A DNA stretch of 12,548 bases from an uncultured Acidobacteriota bacterium. Lineage in GTDB: Bacteria; Acidobacteriota; Blastocatellia; Pyrinomonadales; Pyrinomonadaceae. The stretch's first letter is position 1; each line of letters starts with the position of its first letter. Positions 7,808 to 12,548 of this stretch are shown in pieces. Where the stretch lies: contig CADEEU010000044.1 of assembly GCA_902826385.1 (NCBI GenBank), positions 2,563 through 15,110 of the forward strand, given 5' to 3'. The notes below the pieces were generated by a model that saw only the letters and a program-made list of their open reading frames with translations, made no database searches and was not told where the DNA came from. The position numbers and the translations under genes are program-made.

Positions 7808-7890
7808 TTTTCAGCTTTTAGTTTTCACCTTTCAATTTGCCGGAAGATCATTCTTCCTAAAAACTGAAAATAAAAAGTGAAAACTGAAAA
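7808..7890. repeat. A+T-rich imperfect palindrome in the nuoM-nuoN gap
   Basis: Arms 7808-7846 and 7853-7890 pair imperfectly around a 6-nt loop. The ends pair best: TTTTCAG (7808-7814) with CTGAAAA (7884-7890) outside, and GGAAG (7842-7846) with CTTCC (7853-7857) next to the loop. Between them the arms are mostly T-runs against A-runs with several mismatches and one gap. Short words such as AAAACTGAAAA recur in the right arm. It occupies most of the 123-nt gap, ending 21 nt before the nuoN start in the direction of transcription. Confidence 0.6.
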
Positions 7891-7909
7891 CGCCTCAGCG
7901 GCTTTGTCC

Positions 7910-9508
7910 TCAATTTTCTTTTTCTGCTTCCGCAACCTCGCCGCCAGCCCGGTGCATTACGCGTTTTTGAATTTCGACCACGGATTTTTCGGTCGCATCA
8001 AGAAACGGCTTTGGATAAACGCCCATGAAAACCATCAGGAAAACGAGCGGCGCGATCAGGCCGATTTCGCGGTAACTAAGGTCCTTGAGCGAGCGGTTCT
8101 TGCCATTCGTCACTTTTCCGAAGAAGACGCGCTGGATCATCCAAAGCAAGTAAACCGCCGCAAAGATAACGCCGGTTCCCGCAAGCATCGTGGCAACGTA
8201 ATTCCAATTCGTCGATCCCGTAATGGTGAGAATCGTCGATTTCCACATCCCGACCATGATCAGAAATTCGCCTACGAAGCCGTTTAGAAACGGCAGGCCG
8301 ACCGATGACATCGCCGTGATCACAAAAATAGTCGCATAGATCGGCATCACGTTCGCAAGTCCGCCGAAATCGGAGATCTGCCGCGTATGGCGACGTTCGT
8401 AAATAAATCCGACTAGCAGGAACAATGCTCCGGTTGAGACGCCGTGGTTCAGCATTTGGTAAACCGCACCCTGCATTCCCCATTCGGTGAACGAGAACAT
8501 TCCGAGGATGACGAAGCCCATGTGGGCGACCGAGGAATAAGCGACCAGCCGCTTTACATCGGGTTGGACCATCGCCACGAGTGCTCCGTAGATGATGCCG
8601 ATGATCGCAAGAATAATAAACAACGGTGCCCATTCGCGGGCCTGATCAGGAAAGAGCGTAAAGCAGAATCGCATCAATCCGTAAGTTCCCATCTTTAGCA
8701 GAACGGCCGCGAGGATGACGGAACCGGCCGTCGGCGCCTCGGTATGGGCGTCGGGCAGCCAGGTGTGAAACGGGAAAAGCGGTACCTTGATCGCGAATGC
8801 AAGGGCGAAAGCCAAGAACATTAGCGTTGCCGCTGTTGGTGCGATGTTGAGCGTACCCATTTTCATCGCGTTCAGCAGAACCACATAATCGAATGTGCCC
8901 GCGGCAAGGCCGCCGGGAATGTTCGCGTAGGCATAGTAAAGCGATATGATCGCCACAAGCATAAGCAAGCTGCCCAACGCCGTGAAAATAAAAAACTTTA
9001 CTGCCGCGTATATGCGGTTTTCGCCGCCCCAGATTCCGATAAGGAAAAACATCGGGATCAGAGAGGCTTCAAAGAAAAGGTAAAAGACGAGCAGATCGAG
9101 CGAGACGAACACACCGATCATCGCCGATTCGAGCAAGAGCAGGAAAATGTAAAACGCCGTCGCTTTTTTCTCGACCGCGTGCCACGTGGAGACGATCGCA
9201 ATCGGCATTATGAACGTAGTAAGAATCACCAGCCACAGGCTTAACCCATCAACACCGACGTGATAGTTGGTATTGATCGCCTTGATCCACGGGATGTTCT
9301 TTTCGAAAAAGAAACCGCTGGCGGAAGCCGAACCCTTATCGGCCAGCAGAAACAGCGAGATCAAAAAATTGACGACCGTAAACAGAAGCGTCACCCACTT
9401 AAGCTGACCTTCCTGCTTCCAGAACATCTGGTGGCCGAGCAAAGCAAGAGCTCCGAACACGGGAAGCAGAATTAGGATCGTTAAAAGATTTTCTGTGATG
9501 AAGTCCAT
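7910..9508 (-). CDS. nuoM: NADH-quinone oxidoreductase subunit M
   Basis: A 532-residue polytopic inner-membrane subunit of complex I, similar in length to other NuoM proteins. The proton-channel residues are present: Glu147 in YLFFEASLIPMFFLIGIWGG, Lys241 in AFAIKVPLFPFHTWLPDAHT, Lys272 in AVLLKMGTYGLMRF and Glu414 in FLNGFVGEFLIMVG, corresponding to E144, K234, K265 and E407 of E. coli NuoM. KRLVAYSSVAHMGFVILG is a typical family block. The C-terminal tail (EVAEAEKEN) is short and acidic. The ATG at 9508 gives the expected N terminus, but no Shine-Dalgarno sequence precedes it. Instead a perfect 21-bp inverted repeat ends 10 nt upstream. Gene order nuoL-nuoM-nuoN is canonical. Confidence 0.96.
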   Translation of the reverse strand: MDFITENLLTILILLPVFGALALLGHQMFWKQEGQLKWVTLLFTVVNFLISLFLLADKGSASASGFFFEKNIPWIKAINTNYHVGVDGLSLWLVILTTFIMPIAIVSTWHAVEKKATAFYIFLLLLESAMIGVFVSLDLLVFYLFFEASLIPMFFLIGIWGGENRIYAAVKFFIFTALGSLLMLVAIISLYYAYANIPGGLAAGTFDYVVLLNAMKMGTLNIAPTAATLMFLAFALAFAIKVPLFPFHTWLPDAHTEAPTAGSVILAAVLLKMGTYGLMRFCFTLFPDQAREWAPLFIILAIIGIIYGALVAMVQPDVKRLVAYSSVAHMGFVILGMFSFTEWGMQGAVYQMLNHGVSTGALFLLVGFIYERRHTRQISDFGGLANVMPIYATIFVITAMSSVGLPFLNGFVGEFLIMVGMWKSTILTITGSTNWNYVATMLAGTGVIFAAVYLLWMIQRVFFGKVTNGKNRSLKDLSYREIGLIAPLVFLMVFMGVYPKPFLDATEKSVVEIQKRVMHRAGGEVAEAEKEN

Positions 9509-9518
9509 AAGACCAGTT

Positions 9519-9586
9519 CAGAGTTCAAGCTTTAGCTTGCTTTCCGAAGCTCGCGCAAACGAGGACAAGCTAAAGCTTGAACTCTG
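9519..9586. repeat. Perfect 21-bp inverted repeat between nuoL and nuoM
   Basis: The arm 9519-9539 is the exact reverse complement of 9566-9586 (21 of 21), around a 26-nt loop that itself holds a small stem, CTCG (9550-9553) with CGAG (9560-9563). The arms contain AGCTTTAGCTTG and its complement CAAGCTAAAGCT. The element fills the 83-nt nuoL-nuoM gap almost completely, ending 5 nt from the nuoL stop and 10 nt from the nuoM ATG. No U-tract follows on the coding strand. Its perfect symmetry suggests recent origin or selection on the hairpin; a REP- or MITE-like dispersed element is plausible. Confidence 0.85.
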
Positions 9587-9591
9587 AGCGG

Positions 9592-11823
9592 CTAGCCGAT
9601 CAATTTCAAACCGAAATAAATAAAATAACCCAGCACGGCAATCGCCCCGAGCATGATTATGGCCGCATAGCTGCGGACGAAGCCGACCTGGACTTGTCTC
9701 GCCAGATTGCCTAGCTCCGAAACAAAATGACCGATGCCGTTGACGATGCCGTCGATGAAGCCGAGATCGAAGCCTTTCCAAAGACCTTCGCGTGAAAGCT
9801 TTGTTAACGGATCGACAATATAGCCATTGTAGAATTCGTCGAGGCGCCATTTTTGCTCGAGGATGAGCGGCATCTTTCGCAGTGGATTTCCGATGAAAGC
9901 GAACCAACCGATCGCAATCCCGATTCCCGCCAGCACGACGGACAGCAGAGCAAGCATTCGCTCCTTAAAGATCACTTCGGGCGAGTGTGAGTCGTGCGAT
10001 TCCGCACCGGCTGTTGTTATAGCCGATGAGGCGTAGAAATGCTTGACGTCTTTTTTGCCGTCCATCGCCGGGACAGGCTTTTCATGACCGCTGTCGGCTT
10101 TTGCAATGACCGGGTCGAGCGTATGTTCAAAGACATTGATGTCACCAGATCCGACCAGCGAACTCATCGCGTACGGTATGCCGACAAGACCACCGACAGT
10201 CGAAAGAAATGCCAGCACGATCAGCGGTACGGTCATCGACCACGGCGATTCGTGCGGTTTGAAATCGTGGGGAAGAGCGTGATGGTGTTCTTCGTCATCC
10301 TCGTCATGAGCGGCGGCGGAATGTTCGTCGTGATGCGCGGCGGCGTGACCGTGATCGGCGTCGGGCAATGCTTCGTGAAATCTTTCTTTGCCCCAGAACG
10401 TCATCACCATCATTCGCGTCATGTAGATCGCCGTCAAAACGGCGGTCAGCGTTGCCACAACCCAGAGGATTTTGTTGCCTGGAAAATCGGCGACCGGGAA
10501 GTAGCTGTCGGCCGCAAAAGTTTTATAAAGGATCTCGTCCTTTGAGAAAAAGCCCGCCCAGATCGGGATGCCGCATATTGCGAGCCAGCCCATTGCCATC
10601 GTAATAAAGGTAATGGGCATGTGTTTTTTCAATCCGCCCATCTTCCGCATGTCCTGCTCGTGATGCATTCCATGAATCACCGAGCCGGAACCAAGGAACA
10701 AAAGCGCCTTGAAAAAGGCGTGCGTCATCACGTGAAAGATCGCGACGACGAATGCCCCGACGCCCGCGGCCAGGAACATAAATCCAAGCTGCGAAACCGT
10801 AGAGTATGCAAGAACTTTTTTGATGTCGTTCTGAGCTATCGCGATGGTCGCGGCAAAGAGCGCCGTTGCGGCTCCGATAACGGCGATAATCCACATTGCG
10901 GTCGGTGCCTTTTGGTATATTGCGTTCGAACGGACGACGAGATAAACGCCTGCCGTCACCATCGTCGCGGCGTGGATGAGAGCTGATACCGGAGTTGGGC
11001 CGGCCATTGCATCCGGAAGCCATGTTAAGAGCGGGATTTGCGCCGATTTACCGGTTGCTCCGATAAACATCAACACGCCGATCGACGTCAGCCCGCCGGC
11101 AACGATCGCTCCCCAAGTGAACGGATCGGCCGTCGTGAAATGAGTTCCGATAAACGAAAAAGCGCTTTGCACTTGTTCGCCGTCAACCGTTTTGTCGAAG
11201 AAAGAGATCGAACCGGTCAGCGTGAAGATCAGGAAAATCCCCATCAGCACGCCCCAATCGCCGATTCGATTCATCACGAAGGCTTTCTTTGCTGCCTCAC
11301 GTGCTTCGTTTTTCTTAATGTAATAGCCGATCAGAAGATACGAACACAGCCCCACGCCTTCCCAGCCGACGAACATCAGAAGATAGTTATCGGCCAACAC
11401 GAGCGTTAGCATCGAGAACATGAACAGATTCAAGTACGCGAAAAAGCGATAGAATCCCTTGTCCCCATGCATGTAACCGGTTGCGAAAATATGTATCAGC
11501 AGGCCGACGAAAGTGATAAAGCAGGCGTAAATGCCTGAGAGGCGGTCCATACCCAGAGCGAAATCCGCTCTGAACCCGCCGACATTTATCCACGTCCAGA
11601 TATGATCCAATACGATCGGGCTGCCCTCGCGCAATGCTCCGACGTGCGGCGTGCCGATACCGAACGCGATCATAAACGCAACGATCGTCGAGATGGCAAT
11701 CGTCCCGCACGCGACCAGCCCGCTAAACTGCTCGTTCTTCAGCCGTCCGCCGATCAGCCAGTTAATAACGGCACCGAACAGCGGTGCGAAGATGATGATG
11801 CTTAGTAGATTGTTTTCAATCAT
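9592..11823 (-). CDS. nuoL: NADH-quinone oxidoreductase subunit L, with His-rich insertion
   Basis: A 743-residue distal proton-pumping subunit of complex I, about 130 longer than E. coli NuoL (613). Conserved channel residues are Glu155 in FVGWEGVGLCSYLLIGYY, Lys259 in GATGKSAQIPLLTWLPDAM, Lys372 in THAFFKALLFLGSGSVIHG and Lys428 in FFSKDEIL. The C-terminal part holds the lateral-helix region and a final membrane anchor (IIMLGAIAVLGYFIYFG). The extra length lies mainly between residues about 480 and 620. A His- and Asp/Glu-rich stretch at 483-524 contains 12 His, and a second polar loop has more His at 580-613. The ATG at 11823 gives the usual N terminus. The gene begins 9 nt after the GNAT remnant and ends 83 nt before nuoM. 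Confidence 0.96.
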   Translation of the reverse strand: MIENNLLSIIIFAPLFGAVINWLIGGRLKNEQFSGLVACGTIAISTIVAFMIAFGIGTPHVGALREGSPIVLDHIWTWINVGGFRADFALGMDRLSGIYACFITFVGLLIHIFATGYMHGDKGFYRFFAYLNLFMFSMLTLVLADNYLLMFVGWEGVGLCSYLLIGYYIKKNEAREAAKKAFVMNRIGDWGVLMGIFLIFTLTGSISFFDKTVDGEQVQSAFSFIGTHFTTADPFTWGAIVAGGLTSIGVLMFIGATGKSAQIPLLTWLPDAMAGPTPVSALIHAATMVTAGVYLVVRSNAIYQKAPTAMWIIAVIGAATALFAATIAIAQNDIKKVLAYSTVSQLGFMFLAAGVGAFVVAIFHVMTHAFFKALLFLGSGSVIHGMHHEQDMRKMGGLKKHMPITFITMAMGWLAICGIPIWAGFFSKDEILYKTFAADSYFPVADFPGNKILWVVATLTAVLTAIYMTRMMVMTFWGKERFHEALPDADHGHAAAHHDEHSAAAHDEDDEEHHHALPHDFKPHESPWSMTVPLIVLAFLSTVGGLVGIPYAMSSLVGSGDINVFEHTLDPVIAKADSGHEKPVPAMDGKKDVKHFYASSAITTAGAESHDSHSPEVIFKERMLALLSVVLAGIGIAIGWFAFIGNPLRKMPLILEQKWRLDEFYNGYIVDPLTKLSREGLWKGFDLGFIDGIVNGIGHFVSELGNLARQVQVGFVRSYAAIIMLGAIAVLGYFIYFGLKLIG

Positions 11824-11832
11824 TCTAAAAAG

Positions 11833-12307
11833 TCAGATTGTATTGAGCGTCATTTCAATCATCGTTGCTCGAAAAACGAAAGTTTCAAAAAACTTCCTCG
11901 CTACTTCGTTTTTTGCCGCCGCTGTGAGGAGCAGTTTATTTCCGCCAATTTCAGCGGCCGCGGCGATGGCTGTGTCCATTAATGTTCTTCCGACACCGGT
12001 CGAGCGGACGGCTTTTTCTACGAAAATGTCATGAATCCAGACGCCGCGTTCGACGAGTTCTTCGTAATTCCGCTCTTCAAATTCGAGATAGGCGAAACCG
12101 CCTGCTTTCCCGTCAATCTCGGCGACTAGAACCCTTGCTTCGTCCGCTTCGAATCGGCTTCCGCAAAAGGCCGCAGCGCCTCCTAGCCGTCACAAAATCC
12201 GCGAAAGGCCGCGGGTCGTATTCGACGTGTTAAGCTACGAGCTTTACCAGAAATTCGGCAACCGCCTTCTCGTCACCTGTTTCTGCTCGTCGGACTGAAA
12301 TACTCAC
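11833..12307 (-). pseudogene. GNAT-family N-acetyltransferase, disrupted by a stop codon and a frameshift
   Basis: A GTG at 12307, 2 nt after the nuoK stop, opens SISVRRAETGDEKAVAEFLV, a typical GNAT N terminus. The frame hits TAA at 12232-12230 exactly where relatives continue. After it the same frame reads HVEYDPRPFADFV, so a CAA-to-TAA change is likely. Near 12187-12192 the homology shifts by one base into a frame reading LGGAAAFCGSRFEADEARVL, then WIHDIFVEKAVRSTGVGRTL (the acetyl-CoA binding loop, resembling RxxGxG/A) and KNEVARKFFETFVFRATMIE, ending at TGA 11835-11833. Joined across both lesions it would be about 157 residues, a normal GNAT length. The fragment after the frameshift has no suitable start codon. 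The acceptor substrate is unknown. Two separate lesions make an assembly error less likely but do not exclude it. Confidence 0.8.
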
Positions 12308-12309
12308 GA

Positions 12310-12548
12310 CTAGTTTTTCAAAATACTCGCGTCGTCCACGTCTATCGAGATGCGGTTGCGGAAGAACGCAATGATGATGCCGAGGCCGACGGCCGCTTCG
12401 GCGGCGGCGACGCTCATTACCATAAAGACAAAAAGCTGTCCGGTCGTGTCGGCGTAGTAGCGCGAGAACGCGACGAAGGTCAGGTTGACAGCGTTCAGCA
12501 TCAGCTCGATGCACATGAACATTCCCAACGCGTTGCGCTTAAAGATAA
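12310..12548 (-). CDS. nuoK: NADH-quinone oxidoreductase subunit K (5' end cut by window edge)
   Basis: The last 78 codons plus stop of a small membrane subunit of complex I (family length about 100), so roughly 20 N-terminal residues lie beyond the window. The visible part begins IFKRNALGMFMCIELMLNAV, includes the second membrane helix with its conserved Glu (IELMLN, equivalent to E36 of E. coli NuoK), and continues with VMSVAAAEAAVGLGIIIAFF holding the second essential Glu (E72 equivalent). It ends with a short polar tail (ISIDVDDASILKN). A TTG at 12528 is only an internal codon. The stop TAG at 12312-12310 is 2 nt before the GTG of the GNAT remnant. Confidence 0.95.
   Translation of the reverse strand, partial: IFKRNALGMFMCIELMLNAVNLTFVAFSRYYADTTGQLFVFMVMSVAAAEAAVGLGIIIAFFRNRISIDVDDASILKN

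Noticed and set aside
10039..10545. Plus-strand open frame of 168 codons opposite the nuoL His-rich region
   Set aside because: Antisense of a well-supported nuoL. The His/Asp codon bias there opens the opposite frame. No ribosome binding site or domain.

Overview
The window looks like chromosomal DNA of a free-living, aerobic bacterium of moderate G+C content. Canonical complex I (nuo) gene order, a leucine biosynthesis gene and a YbdK-type ligase fit many phyla. Protein flavour and dispersed intergenic palindromes make Acidobacteriota (Blastocatellia-like) my best guess, at low confidence. There is no tRNA, rRNA, CRISPR array, phage gene or transposase.

Left part (1-3317): the N-terminal 319 codons of leuA (2-isopropylmalate synthase) run off the left edge on the minus strand. 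A LysR-type regulator is divergent from it on the plus strand, and the A+T-rich gap holds a candidate leuA promoter overlapped by a dyad. A plus-strand YbdK-like carboxylate-amine ligase gene follows.

Middle (3384-5504): minus-strand genes. A VapBC toxin-antitoxin pair (PIN toxin, AbrB-fold antitoxin, 4-nt overlap) lies downstream of a class I glutamine amidotransferase-like gene whose true start is unclear. Before these come a strong rho-independent terminator and an unrecognised small gene.

Right part (5616-12548): the distal half of a nuo operon on the minus strand, in transcription order nuoK (5' end cut by the window), a GNAT acetyltransferase pseudogene, nuoL, nuoM, nuoN, and a chloramphenicol-acetyltransferase-like gene 8 nt after nuoN. 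NuoK, NuoL, NuoM and NuoN are membrane-arm, proton-pumping subunits of NADH:quinone oxidoreductase. Their signature Glu and Lys residues are visible.

The most unusual feature is a set of three unrelated intergenic palindromes in the operon gaps: a perfect 21-bp inverted repeat 10 nt before the nuoM start, an A+T-rich imperfect one between nuoM and nuoN, and a 28-bp-arm one after the CAT-like gene. The GNAT gene between nuoK and nuoL carries a premature stop and a frameshift, leaving about 400 nt of probably untranslated RNA inside an essential operon. I saw no clearly new multi-gene system.
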